This document shows, piece after piece, positions 43,631 through 52,397 of a DNA stretch of 64,000 bases; the stretch's first letter is position 1, and each line of letters starts with the position of its first letter. Position numbers and translations under genes: made by a program. Source of the stretch: Sporofaciens musculi. Its GTDB lineage: Bacteria; Bacillota; Clostridia; Lachnospirales; Lachnospiraceae. The stretch covers positions 2,480,501 through 2,544,500 of the forward strand of contig NZ_WUQX01000001.1 of assembly GCF_009830285.1 (NCBI RefSeq). The letters are read 5' to 3'. A model generated the notes under the pieces. That model was not told the DNA's origin. It made no database searches and saw only the letters and a program-made list of their open reading frames with translations.

Positions 43631-45151
43631 TCAAGCAAAACTTAATTGCCCTGTCCCAAGCATTGCCTTAAAATCACAATACATGCCGTCCGTCACATAG
43701 GGATTTAACTGCAATTCTTGTTCCGTTTGGCTAAGCTCATCCAACGATAAACGTTTCACGATTTTTTCAAAATCGATTCTTTCTAAAACTTTTTTTGTAT
43801 ACGGCCTTTTTGCATCCAGAAAAGCAATACTTTTTAAAAACATCTGCACTTTGGCTGAATTCAATAACAGCATGGCGACATAGGCCATATCATAGCTGTC
43901 AAAGCAGATAAAATAGCTTGTGTCGTCTGTCATAACAGGTTTTTTATCCTCCGAATATAAAACAGAGAACATGGGTTGCTTATAAAAACCGCTAACGCCC
44001 ACTTTATATTGTGAATACGAATACTCGCCTACTCCGAACATTGAAAAAGGCGGTGCGCCACGATAGATAGAACTTTTTCTGTTCTCAAAAAGTTCTATAT
44101 TCTCATTAAGATATCTCCATGTTTTCGGTACTTCATGTTCAAGATGTTCTGTTTCTTCTCTGGCTTTTCTTTGAGTTACAATCACAAATTTGGAAAAATT
44201 ATGTATAACAGGTGCTTTAAACATACTGCTTTTCACCAAAGGAAAGATATAATCTGCTTCGATTTCGACAGATTCTTTTTTTCCATTTTCAAGTCTTTCA
44301 TCACGCAAAGACAATTCCATTACCTTAGAACAATCATGTTTTACCCCTTGCCGCCATTCAAAACAACAACGGCCATCAAAATATTCTGTTGACGAATCAA
44401 ACTTACTGTAAAACTGTCCGTTCAAATACCCAAACTGAGACTTCGCAGTTACAGGTGCTTCAAAATCATATACGTTGCAGACGTCTGATGAAACCGGCCT
44501 GTCTGAAAGCTGAATCAGTAAAATACAAGCACTTGCATTAATGCCAAATACTTTTGACGCGTCAAATTCCAGAATATCACACACTTCAAAATTGATATAA
44601 TTTCTCTTTAACTCTTTAAATACATTTCGTGCAACTGATGTTTTACAAAGCATAGAAATGACCGTATTGGAATCTCTATATTCACGAATGAGCTGCAAAA
44701 TGATATATTCACATATATCAAAATTACTCGTTCCAGTGATTGCCTCCATCCCTTTAAGCCTTTTGAAATTTCCTTTTATCGGCAAATTATCTGAACCTAG
44801 GACAGACAGCGTACTGTTTGTCACCCATGGAGGATTACCAATTACAAGTACCTGCGATTTATTTTTGATGAGCACCTTCGATGAGTAAGAAAAAAAATCA
44901 GAATTAATGATTTTCACCCTGTCATCCTGAATGTTTTTTTTACATATCTTACAATAATCTGGATTGATTTCTATTCCGTAATACTCCTCCGCATTAAATA
45001 CCAGACTGCTTTGAATAAAACTCCCAATCCCACAGGTAGGTTCAACTACTGCAGAGGGACGTATATAACGGTTATTCTTCAGATAGATACACACCTTTTC
45101 GGCAAAATCCAAGGGAGTCTGATAATCTCCATATTCCCTTTTACCACGCAT
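43631..45151 (-). CDS. Type II DNA adenine-N6 methyltransferase
   Basis: A 506-residue N6-adenine methylase: SAM motif I in VVEPTCGIGSF and catalytic motif IV NPPW (VIGNPPWVTN). The long C-terminal part is the likely target-recognition domain. I chose the ATG at 45151 with AGGAG upstream; it overlaps the endonuclease gene by 11 bases. The pair is clearly more AT-rich than the cysE and histidine-kinase genes on either side, suggesting transfer. It should protect host DNA from the partner enzyme. Confidence 0.85.
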   Translation of the reverse strand: MRGKREYGDYQTPLDFAEKVCIYLKNNRYIRPSAVVEPTCGIGSFIQSSLVFNAEEYYGIEINPDYCKICKKNIQDDRVKIINSDFFSYSSKVLIKNKSQVLVIGNPPWVTNSTLSVLGSDNLPIKGNFKRLKGMEAITGTSNFDICEYIILQLIREYRDSNTVISMLCKTSVARNVFKELKRNYINFEVCDILEFDASKVFGINASACILLIQLSDRPVSSDVCNVYDFEAPVTAKSQFGYLNGQFYSKFDSSTEYFDGRCCFEWRQGVKHDCSKVMELSLRDERLENGKKESVEIEADYIFPLVKSSMFKAPVIHNFSKFVIVTQRKAREETEHLEHEVPKTWRYLNENIELFENRKSSIYRGAPPFSMFGVGEYSYSQYKVGVSGFYKQPMFSVLYSEDKKPVMTDDTSYFICFDSYDMAYVAMLLLNSAKVQMFLKSIAFLDAKRPYTKKVLERIDFEKIVKRLSLDELSQTEQELQLNPYVTDGMYCDFKAMLGTGQLSFA

Positions 45152-45797
45152 AATTTCTAACTCCTGCCACATGATTCTCTAATCCAATCACTCGTGAATA
45201 CTGAAGCCGCCACTGTAATGCATTACTTATGGTTAAATATCCTTGTTCTGGCGGATTATTAAGGATTTCATCGGCAAGCTCATTATAAATAATCTCATCC
45301 CCTGGCACATTCTTATCCTGTAAAAAACCTATAATATCTTCTTTATTCGCTCCATCATATACCATTTCCCGTAAACGTTTTGTAATGGTAAAATCGGCTG
45401 TCCTTTGCTTGCCAATAAATGTGCAATGGGTGAAACGCAGTATACAAGAATCTTTCGTATCCTGCTTGTCATATACGAATACTAATAGATTATATCCCAA
45501 ACCAAATATTTTTTGTCGGGCGTTTTTGAAAGGACAGCTTGATTGAGGCTGTGTAATTGATGTTACTTTTATATCTGTCTCAATTCCAAAACCTGGCAAA
45601 TCAATTCCTTTCGCGCTGCTGCCTATTTCAACGGTGTATCGCTCTCGAAGAAACTGCTGAAACTTATGCTCCACATATGTTCCAACCGCTTTTCCATCTG
45701 TTATCCCTATCAGTTGGATATGATTTTCCATACTTTCAATATCACAAAATATTTTTGCTGAGTCTATAAGTTTTTCAATAGTCAAAACTGACTTCAT
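45141..45797 (-). CDS. Probable type II restriction endonuclease
   Basis: A 218-residue protein upstream of and overlapping the methylase. KGIDLPGFGIETDIKVTS has the spacing of a PD-(D/E)xK nuclease core (Asp in GID, then DIK), preceded by a conserved-looking Glu in YVEHKFQQFL. The assignment as nuclease rests on this motif plus its methylase neighbour. Recognition sequence unknown. Confidence 0.65.
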   Translation of the reverse strand: MKSVLTIEKLIDSAKIFCDIESMENHIQLIGITDGKAVGTYVEHKFQQFLRERYTVEIGSSAKGIDLPGFGIETDIKVTSITQPQSSCPFKNARQKIFGLGYNLLVFVYDKQDTKDSCILRFTHCTFIGKQRTADFTITKRLREMVYDGANKEDIIGFLQDKNVPGDEIIYNELADEILNNPPEQGYLTISNALQWRLQYSRVIGLENHVAGVRNYAW

Positions 45798-45911
45798 GTT
45801 CTAATCTCCTAATCTTTCCTCAAGCATAATGACATAATGAGAATTATATTTTATCTCTATATATTATCATTTTCTCTAAATATTAACAACCCATTTATGC
45901 ACATGGAAAGC

Positions 45912-45959
45912 ATGGAACGCGGCAAGTAACAGTGAAGCCTTTCGTCTGCCGCGTTCCAT
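45912..45959. terminator. Hairpin after the histidine kinase gene
   Basis: ATGGAACGCGGCA and TGCCGCGTTCCAT form a perfect 13-base stem (45912-45924 with 45947-45959) with a 22-base loop, five bases after the kinase stop. A T-rich tail is weak, so termination is likely but not certain. Confidence 0.55.
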
Positions 45960-45963
45960 ATGT

Positions 45964-48036
45964 TTAGAACCTTACCTCTACCTTAAACAAATCTGCCTCT
46001 GTCTCAATCTTAAACTTCCCTTTCTGCAGCTCAACGAAGTTCTTCACAATGGCAAGCCCAAGCCCTGACCCTTCCGTATTCCTTGACGCATCCCCGCGCA
46101 CAAATCTCTCCGTAATCTCCTCCGTGTTAAAGTTAAGCTCTAAAGCCGACACATTTTTCATCCTGATAACCGCTTCTTCACCCTCCCTCGCAATCTCAAT
46201 ATAAACCCGCGTATGAGGCATGGCGTATTTCACAATATTAACCAGCAGATTTTCAAACACACGGTATGTCTTCTGGCTGTCCAGAAGGGCAGATACCTTC
46301 TCATCTGGATAAGTACACCTGAAATCCAAATCTGCCGCCGCAATCTTATCCTCCAACTCAAGCTTTACCTGCTTGAACAGATTCACAACATCCACATCCA
46401 CAATATTCAGGGTCACATTCTTACTGCTGGCCTTGCTGACCTCAAACAAATCCTCAATCAGAACCTTAAGCCTAAGCGACTTTCTCTCAAGCACCTCAAT
46501 ATAATCCTTGCGCTTCTCCTCGTCCTTTTCGTCCTTTAACAGATTCACATAGGTAATAATTGCCGTAAGCGGCGTCTTTAAATCATGGGAGACATTGGTA
46601 ATCAGCTCTGTCTTCATGCGCTGGCTCTTGACCTCCTCGTCCACAGCCTTCTTAAATCCCGTCTGAATCTTCTGAATCTCCTGCTTAAAGGGGCTGAAAA
46701 TCCCCAAATCCTCTGTAATCTCCACATCCAGATTCCCCTTGGCAATCTCTCCAGTTGCCCTTAAAAGAATCCTGTATTTTTGCTGCAGCTCATTAAAATA
46801 CTTCTGAAGCAGCCAGAACAGCACTCCTGAATAGATCACCAGCAGGAAAATCCCGCCGACCCACATGGTACTAATCAACGCCAAAATAATGAAATTAACT
46901 GCCACAATCTTGAAAATAGTCCGGTTATTCCTCTGGCTTAAATCAATGCGGTCCATAAAATGGTAACAATAATGAATCCATCCCTTAATTTTTCCTGTAA
47001 CATATATCCATGCCCTTTGGATATACTTCCAATATCGAACACACAAGGTTCTCTCTTTTAAATATGCTCCTACTCCCAATGTATACACCTGCCTTAAGCA
47101 TGTCGCCGCCCAGAATGTAACGGTAAATACAACCGTCCATATGAGAAAATCAGCAAAGTCTGGCGTTCCCATCGACCTGTTGGCAATCCACCACAGATTA
47201 TTATCAAGAATCTCCACCATGATAAGGAATAAAATCGTCACAACCTCCAATGGCGCCCGTAAAATCCTCGTTTCCTTAAGCTGCCATACCGGCAGCGCCG
47301 GAAGCAGCCACGCAAGCACCGCCACCACCAGAACCATAATGATCACAAGATTTGTCATAGCTTCTGTCGCATAATAGTTCGTATAACCGTAAGCATCGAT
47401 ATAGCCCTGGAGATTTTCCGCTGTCATGGCATAAATATAAGTCCGGTTCTTCGGTTTCTCAAGATAGATTGACACCCACTCGCCTGTATCCTCCGTATAT
47501 GTCTCAACTCCCCATTCTGAATCATCATATTCACCGATAACCTCCCGAAAGGTGACGCTCTGCTCTGCCTTATAGTTTCCTTCCTTTATCTGGACGTCTA
47601 TACCGCCATATTCATCATAGGTAATCACCATTCCCAGTGCAAATGACGAAAGGTTCGTCTCCGTCACGTTCCGTTCAGAGTCCGCCGTGCTTTTCGCAAT
47701 ATCCTTCCCCTTCTCATCCTTCACACGATAGTCGAGAAAAGGATAGATTCTTTCATAGGAGGATATCTTTGCGCCATTCTGGCGAAGAACCGTCTTCATC
47801 TCCTCAGGATCTTTTTCCGTCCCATTTTCCGTATTGTAGAGGATGTATCCCGCATCCAGAAATGTCCTTAAAAAATCCTCTGATACCACCACCCCATGGC
47901 AGGCATTTTCCTCCACCGTCTCGGAGCTCACATACCAGTTCCAGTATTGGTTCATCATAAAAAATGCCGGTATCACGATTGACATAATGATTAAAATGAC
48001 CGTAAATTTACGGCTGCTTTTCAATTTTGTACCCAA
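45964..48036 (-). CDS. Membrane sensor histidine kinase
   Basis: A 690-residue kinase. An N-terminal transmembrane segment (about 10-30), an extracellular region to about 225, several further membrane segments (about 228-315 and 375-410), then the cytoplasmic kinase. The phosphoacceptor is in NVSHDLKTPLTAI and the ATPase domain ends with GSGLGLAIVKNF. The start is a TTG with GGGGAG upstream, overlapping the regulator gene by 29 bases, so translation is coupled. Ligand unknown; this architecture with a large multi-pass linker is found in VanS-like and cell-envelope sensors. Confidence 0.88.
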   Translation of the reverse strand: MGTKLKSSRKFTVILIIMSIVIPAFFMMNQYWNWYVSSETVEENACHGVVVSEDFLRTFLDAGYILYNTENGTEKDPEEMKTVLRQNGAKISSYERIYPFLDYRVKDEKGKDIAKSTADSERNVTETNLSSFALGMVITYDEYGGIDVQIKEGNYKAEQSVTFREVIGEYDDSEWGVETYTEDTGEWVSIYLEKPKNRTYIYAMTAENLQGYIDAYGYTNYYATEAMTNLVIIMVLVVAVLAWLLPALPVWQLKETRILRAPLEVVTILFLIMVEILDNNLWWIANRSMGTPDFADFLIWTVVFTVTFWAATCLRQVYTLGVGAYLKERTLCVRYWKYIQRAWIYVTGKIKGWIHYCYHFMDRIDLSQRNNRTIFKIVAVNFIILALISTMWVGGIFLLVIYSGVLFWLLQKYFNELQQKYRILLRATGEIAKGNLDVEITEDLGIFSPFKQEIQKIQTGFKKAVDEEVKSQRMKTELITNVSHDLKTPLTAIITYVNLLKDEKDEEKRKDYIEVLERKSLRLKVLIEDLFEVSKASSKNVTLNIVDVDVVNLFKQVKLELEDKIAAADLDFRCTYPDEKVSALLDSQKTYRVFENLLVNIVKYAMPHTRVYIEIAREGEEAVIRMKNVSALELNFNTEEITERFVRGDASRNTEGSGLGLAIVKNFVELQKGKFKIETEADLFKVEVRF

Positions 48037-48724
48037 CTCCCCACACCACCTTCAAATATTTTGGATCTTTTGGATTGATCTCAATCTTCTCTCTTATATT
48101 TCTTACATGAACCATGATGGTATCCGTATTCACCGCCCGCTCATTCCATACCCGTTCGTAGATTTCCTCCGCAGAGAACACCCTTCCTGGATTCTTCATC
48201 AGCAGAAGCAGTATCTTATACTCAATGGGGGTAAGCTTCACAGCTTCCCCGTCAACGAAGGCCTCCACAGAGTCCTCGTTAATCTCCAGTCCCCCGATAG
48301 TGTGCACATTGCCACCCTTATCCTTGCCTCCCAGCTTCTCCAGGAACTTCCGGTATCTGCGCATCTGGGAATTCACCCTTGCCAGCAACTCCATAGGAGT
48401 AAATGGCTTGGTCACATAGTCGTCTGCCCCCATGTTAAGTCCCAGAATCTTATCCACCTCCTCTGACTTTGCTGACAGGAAGATTACTGGAAAATCGTGC
48501 TTCTCCCTTAACTTAATGGTCATCTGAATCCCATCCATCCTGGGCATCATTACATCCACAATCGCCAGATGAATCTCCTCCTTCTCGATGACCTCAAGGC
48601 CTTCAACACCGTCTGCCGCCTTAAATACCTGGTAGCCCTGGCTTCTTAAGTATATCTCTACGCCCTCACGTATTTCCTTGTCATCCTCCACAACCAAAAC
48701 ATGATTAATCTGATTTGTCTCCAT
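48008..48724 (-). CDS. OmpR-family response regulator
   Basis: A 238-residue regulator. Receiver domain (about 8-120) with VVEDDKEIREG, phosphoacceptor in IVDVMMPRMDG and Lys in VTKPFTP; C-terminal winged helix (LTPIEYKILLLLMKNPGRVF, MVHVRNIREKIE). It precedes and overlaps the histidine kinase gene. AAAGGA lies before the ATG. Confidence 0.93.
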   Translation of the reverse strand: METNQINHVLVVEDDKEIREGVEIYLRSQGYQVFKAADGVEGLEVIEKEEIHLAIVDVMMPRMDGIQMTIKLREKHDFPVIFLSAKSEEVDKILGLNMGADDYVTKPFTPMELLARVNSQMRRYRKFLEKLGGKDKGGNVHTIGGLEINEDSVEAFVDGEAVKLTPIEYKILLLLMKNPGRVFSAEEIYERVWNERAVNTDTIMVHVRNIREKIEINPKDPKYLKVVWGVGYKIEKQP

Positions 48725-48771
48725 TACTGTCTGATTCCTTTCTATGCCATATAAATGTCGAAAAATAAAAT

Positions 48772-49410
48772 TTACATCATCTGTCTCTGGCGTACCATAC
48801 CAGATGCTAACTCCATTATACTATATTGTCGTTCATCCTGATAGAGACGAATCCGCGGCGGACATTGACACGCCGCCACACCATAGTTGTCGAACCGCAC
48901 CGTAATCTTTGAAAATGGCAGCGGTATATGGCAGTGATCCCACTGTCCAGATAAGGAAATTTCTCTTGAATAACGCACCGTAACTCCCACCAGCTCAGTT
49001 TTGCTCTTCTCTGAGAGGAAATAGGTCAGTTTCTTTGGAATATGCCTTGGGCCAAAGGGTCCGTCCATGGCAATCGCCACACTCCTCCTTCTATCCTTCA
49101 GGGATTCCAGAATCTCCTTTAATGTACCGGCATTGCAAAATCCAAAACCGATTTTGACTGCGTCGCCGCCGTACTGTTCAAGGAGATAACGAATATTTTC
49201 CCCCTGGTCGTCCGGCGTTACCAGCACCGAAACCGCCGCATCCCTTGTCAGTGACTTAAGCACCAGATTCATGGCCAAGCTGTCCTCATGCCAGAATCCC
49301 ACCACGTTATTGCCTTTGTAATTCTCCGGCTGCTCCCACTCAATTTGTACTGTCTTCTCCAATAACTTCAAATAGCCGTAAGCCAAATATCTCCCAATCT
49401 TCTTTCTCAT
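48772..49410 (-). CDS. DUF374 lysophospholipid-acyltransferase-like protein
   Basis: About 212 residues. DUF374 relatives belong to the lysophospholipid acyltransferase superfamily; the conserved FWHEDSLAM (H-x4-D-like) and DGPFGPRH blocks are present. Probably a membrane-associated lipid acyltransferase. It follows the dedA gene in the same direction. Start taken at MRKKIGRYLAYG. Confidence 0.75.
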   Translation of the reverse strand: MRKKIGRYLAYGYLKLLEKTVQIEWEQPENYKGNNVVGFWHEDSLAMNLVLKSLTRDAAVSVLVTPDDQGENIRYLLEQYGGDAVKIGFGFCNAGTLKEILESLKDRRRSVAIAMDGPFGPRHIPKKLTYFLSEKSKTELVGVTVRYSREISLSGQWDHCHIPLPFSKITVRFDNYGVAACQCPPRIRLYQDERQYSIMELASGMVRQRQMM

Positions 49411-49463
49411 TGTCCTCTCCTTTATCATTTGCAGTCAACCTGTTTTTTTGTGTCTTTGAATGT

Positions 49464-49973
49464 CTATGCGAATACTTGAAAAGCGGCGTCACCCATAAAA
49501 TACCCTGCCCCGATAAACACCGTGTTCCAAACCAGGACCCCTAACGCAGAGCTTATGGTGTACCTTCCAAAATCCATTGATATCATTCCTGCCGGAATAG
49601 AAATCAGCGTCCGTATCATGGGCACCAGCTTCCCCAAAAACACACCCACAGCTCCTCTTTTCCGAAGGGTCTCCATATTCTTCTCAATCAACCCCTTCTG
49701 CTTGGGAAACTTCTTAACATAAAACCGGAAAAATGCATCACCGCCAAGTCTTCCAAAAAAATACAAAATCCAGCTTCCAAGCAGACCTGCTGCAACCGAG
49801 ATAAGCATCACCATAGGGAAACTGATTGCCCCCTTAGCCGCCCAGATGCCTGCCAGCGGCATAATCACCCCCGCCGGAAAGCCTGGAAGATTCATATATT
49901 CCAGTAGAACGATTACAAACACAAAGATAGCTCCATATTGTGTAAAATACTGTGTAAGCATCTGAACTGACAT
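49464..49973 (-). CDS. DedA-family membrane protein
   Basis: A 169-residue integral membrane protein with the DedA (SNARE-associated/VTT) pattern: EYMNLPGFPAGVIMPLAG, a G-R motif block in SWILYFFGRLGGDAF, and FLGKLVPMIRTLISIPAGM. Family members are linked to undecaprenyl-phosphate recycling and membrane homeostasis. AAGGAGG precedes the ATG at 49973; the longer frame to 50030 is not needed. Confidence 0.9.
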   Translation of the reverse strand: MSVQMLTQYFTQYGAIFVFVIVLLEYMNLPGFPAGVIMPLAGIWAAKGAISFPMVMLISVAAGLLGSWILYFFGRLGGDAFFRFYVKKFPKQKGLIEKNMETLRKRGAVGVFLGKLVPMIRTLISIPAGMISMDFGRYTISSALGVLVWNTVFIGAGYFMGDAAFQVFA

Positions 49974-50082
49974 TACCCATCTCCTCCTTTGTTTCTTTGG
50001 TGTTCTCTTGATGTTATACATCATACCCAAAAATTCTTAAGAGGGGTGATATGAAAATCTAAAGATATTCTAAAGATATCAT

Positions 50083-50182
50083 GAAGGGATGCCAAGGAAA
50101 TATGATTTACTTCTTAAGATATAACCGCACACAAGTTTTCGCGGCGTATACACCGAAATAAAATATTTCCCGACATCCCTTC
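50083..50182. repeat. Structured 100-base inverted-repeat element
   Basis: GAAGGGATG-x4-GGAAATAT at 50083-50103 is mirrored by ATATTTCC-x3-CATCCCTTC at 50163-50182. The interior adds two hairpins, the near-palindrome CGGTGTATACGCCG and CCGC...GCGG. No T run follows, so it is not a standard terminator. It could be a structured 5' leader of dedA or a miniature transposable element. Confidence 0.5.
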
Positions 50183-50203
50183 AAAAAGGACATTATTTCT
50201 GAA

Positions 50204-51202
50204 TCAGACAGTCTCATTCAAGCAAATCCTGGACAAAGGAATCCATTTCTTTAGTTCCTCCTTCATCCTCTCAGACATGCGGACATCCTCCTCCATACAG
50301 ACCTCGTCTACCGTCAAAGCCCCAAAAACCAGGCTTGTCAAAGCTCCAATGCCGATGGTTCCTTCCGCATTCTCCCGCTCTGCGTCCATCAGCATCACGC
50401 CGGAATATTCCGTCCCTGTAAGCACAATGCATCGGTTATTTTCTTCCACCACAGGGTCCGTCACACAGAAGCACACTCCTGTAAGCGACCGAAGCCCCAA
50501 TGACATCAGCATGCGCCGAACGTCCACAATTCTGACCATAATCTTCGGCTTCTCTCCATTTTCTTCGGGATAATATCCCCGACAATCTACGATTTCCCCG
50601 CCTTTTCGGTAAATCTTAAGGATTCCGCCGTCACTTTTGTATTCCCGAAGCAGCCTCTGATAATAGGCCTCGTCCCGAATGGCAAATACCTGATACCTTT
50701 CTGCCAGATGCCGGTTGGCAGACTCAGAAATTTCCCGACAGTCCGAAGGCTTTGCGTCCGTAATTGTAACGCCCTCTGCCTGTTCGTCTCCCTTCTCATA
50801 GAACTTTCCTGTCTGTTCATACACAGTCCTAAAATCAAAAGGCAGGTAGATACTCTCTGAGGCTGGCATTAAAAAGGTAAATGACTCCCTTGCCCTATAC
50901 ATATCCTGAAGAGCCCTCTTTAACAGAGACGCCATATATCCTCTCTTACGGTACTCCTTCTGGGTGGCAACCGCAACAATGTAATTTACCTCCTTTTCAC
51001 TCCCGTTCACATACAACCGATAAGGATTCAGATGAAGCATGGAACGAATTCCTCCATCCTCCTCAACCACATAGATTTGGTTGTCCCTGGTCTTCTCCGT
51101 ATAATAGTATTCCACGAAGGAAGGGCTGTCCTCATCAAATACCTCCTCATAGAGCTTCCTGCTGTCCTGGTGCTTCGGACTTTCCAGTTTTCTAATCTTC
51201 AT
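50204..51202 (-). CDS. Eis-like GNAT N-acetyltransferase
   Basis: A 332-residue protein with an N-terminal GNAT domain (acetyl-CoA loop in ATQKEYRKRGYMASLL), a second GNAT-like middle part and a C-terminal SCP2-like region, the layout of Eis-type acetyltransferases. Start at 51202 with GGAGG 6 bases upstream. The acceptor is unknown; family members acetylate amines on drugs, peptides or proteins. It follows ispF by 17 bases. Confidence 0.75.
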   Translation of the reverse strand: MKIRKLESPKHQDSRKLYEEVFDEDSPSFVEYYYTEKTRDNQIYVVEEDGGIRSMLHLNPYRLYVNGSEKEVNYIVAVATQKEYRKRGYMASLLKRALQDMYRARESFTFLMPASESIYLPFDFRTVYEQTGKFYEKGDEQAEGVTITDAKPSDCREISESANRHLAERYQVFAIRDEAYYQRLLREYKSDGGILKIYRKGGEIVDCRGYYPEENGEKPKIMVRIVDVRRMLMSLGLRSLTGVCFCVTDPVVEENNRCIVLTGTEYSGVMLMDAERENAEGTIGIGALTSLVFGALTVDEVCMEEDVRMSERMKEELKKWIPLSRICLNETV

Positions 51203-51219
51203 TGATTCCTCCATAACAA

Positions 51220-51768
51220 TCACTTCCCTCCATGGGGACACCCGCTGCAGCCTGCGCATCTTTCCTCGCCAGGCCCCACTGCATAGCTGCAATTTTCAAT
51301 AGTATCCAAACATGCAACAGCCTGCGCCGAGATTCCCTCGCCATTTCCCGTAAATCCCAGTCCTTCCTCTGTGGTCGCCTTGATATTCACCTGATTGATA
51401 TGAAGCTTTAGGGTCTCGGCCACGTTTGCCCGCATCTGCTCAATATAAGGCGCCATCTTGGGACGCTGTGCGATGATGGTTGCGTCAATGTTCCCAATTA
51501 CATAAAGCTCCTTCTCAATCAGACTCCCCACATGGGCAAGCAAATGGATGCTGGAGATTCCCTTATACTCTGGGTCTGTATCCGGAAAATGCTTTCCGAT
51601 ATCCCCAAGAGCCGCCGCTCCCAGCAGGGCATCCATGATGGCATGGAGAAGCACATCCGCATCCGAATGACCCAAAAGCCCTTTCTCATAGGGAATCTTT
51701 ACACCGCCCAGTATCAAGTCCCTTCCTTCCACCAGACGGTGGACGTCATATCCCATTCCTACTCTCAT
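51220..51768 (-). CDS. ispF: 2-C-methyl-D-erythritol 2,4-cyclodiphosphate synthase with a Cys-rich tail
   Basis: MEP-pathway enzyme. The catalytic domain (about 1-157) has DVHRL zinc ligands, [19 protein letters not shown] and [16 protein letters not shown]. Unlike the usual 155-160 residue enzyme it is 182 residues long: the extra C-terminus contains [20 protein letters not shown], i.e. four cysteines including a CxxCxxC cluster. The core should be functional; the tail may bind metal. Confidence 0.93.
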   Translation of the reverse strand: MRVGMGYDVHRLVEGRDLILGGVKIPYEKGLLGHSDADVLLHAIMDALLGAAALGDIGKHFPDTDPEYKGISSIHLLAHVGSLIEKELYVIGNIDATIIAQRPKMAPYIEQMRANVAETLKLHINQVNIKATTEEGLGFTGNGEGISAQAVACLDTIENCSYAVGPGEERCAGCSGCPHGGK

Positions 51769-51827
51769 TGTCCGCTCTCCTTCCCTATATTTACCAAACT
51801 CTGTCCGACATGATCTGTACTGTTTCT

Positions 51828-51856
51828 AGTCTACATGATTCTACCCAAAATTTCAA
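51828..51856 (-). promoter_or_regulatory. Promoter of ispF
   Basis: On the minus strand TTGAAA (51851-51856), 17 bases, then TAGACT (51828-51833), about 60 bases before the ispF ATG. Confidence 0.55.
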
Positions 51857-51892
51857 ATATTATTATAATTTCGATTATTTCGGATAATTATA

Positions 51893-51921
51893 TTTACTTT
51901 TTCGACACAAAATGTTATACT
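51893..51921 (+). promoter_or_regulatory. Promoter of the XRE-family regulator
   Basis: TTTACT (51893-51898), 17 bases, then TATACT (51916-51921), about 20 bases before the regulator's ATG at 51942. An AT-rich repeat (TTTCGATTA/TTTCGGATA, 51869-51887) upstream could be the operator. Confidence 0.5.
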
Positions 51922-51941
51922 TTTAACCAGGAGGTGAAATC

Positions 51942-52367
51942 ATGAATCTAACTTTTGGCGAAAAGATAAAAGACGCCCGAAAATCAAAAAATCTCACACA
52001 GAAGCAGCTTGCCCAACAAATCGACGCAAAGCATAATTCCGTCAGCGATTGGGAAAATGACAAGAACAGACCCGACGCAGCTACCATTGAATTACTGTGC
52101 AAGGCGCTTGATATAACGCCTAATTATCTTCTGGACGCATCCTCTGGCGAATACACACCTGCGGAAAAAAAAATTATTGAAAAATACCGTTTTATTTCCG
52201 AATATTCTCCAGAGGGTGCAGCGACCGTAGGCTATATCCTGAATCGGGAATACCAGATTGCTATGGAGAGGAGGCAGCAGGCAATACCTGAACCTTCCCT
52301 GCCTAAAGAAGATCTCGCCGCAATCGAACGCGCCATGCAAAAATTCGGCATCAAAAGAGCGCGGTAA
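51942..52367 (+). CDS. XRE-family helix-turn-helix regulator
   Basis: A 141-residue regulator. The N-terminal lambda-repressor-like helix-turn-helix spans about 4-64 (LTQKQLAQQIDAKHNSVSDW), the C-terminus is helical and charged. AGGAGGTG precedes the ATG. It is followed after 30 bases by an ImmA-like protein, a pairing typical of phage and conjugative-element control. It is divergent from ispF. Confidence 0.9.
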   Translation: MNLTFGEKIKDARKSKNLTQKQLAQQIDAKHNSVSDWENDKNRPDAATIELLCKALDITPNYLLDASSGEYTPAEKKIIEKYRFISEYSPEGAATVGYILNREYQIAMERRQQAIPEPSLPKEDLAAIERAMQKFGIKRAR

Positions 52368-52397
52368 CATATATCATTTTATACAGACGGAGCTATT

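Noticed and set aside
48756-48762. Perfect TGTCGAA (0A box) upstream of the response-regulator gene, and another at 51,901-51,907
   Set aside because: A seven-base site is expected about eight times by chance on both strands of 64 kb; no clustering here, unlike at spo0A.
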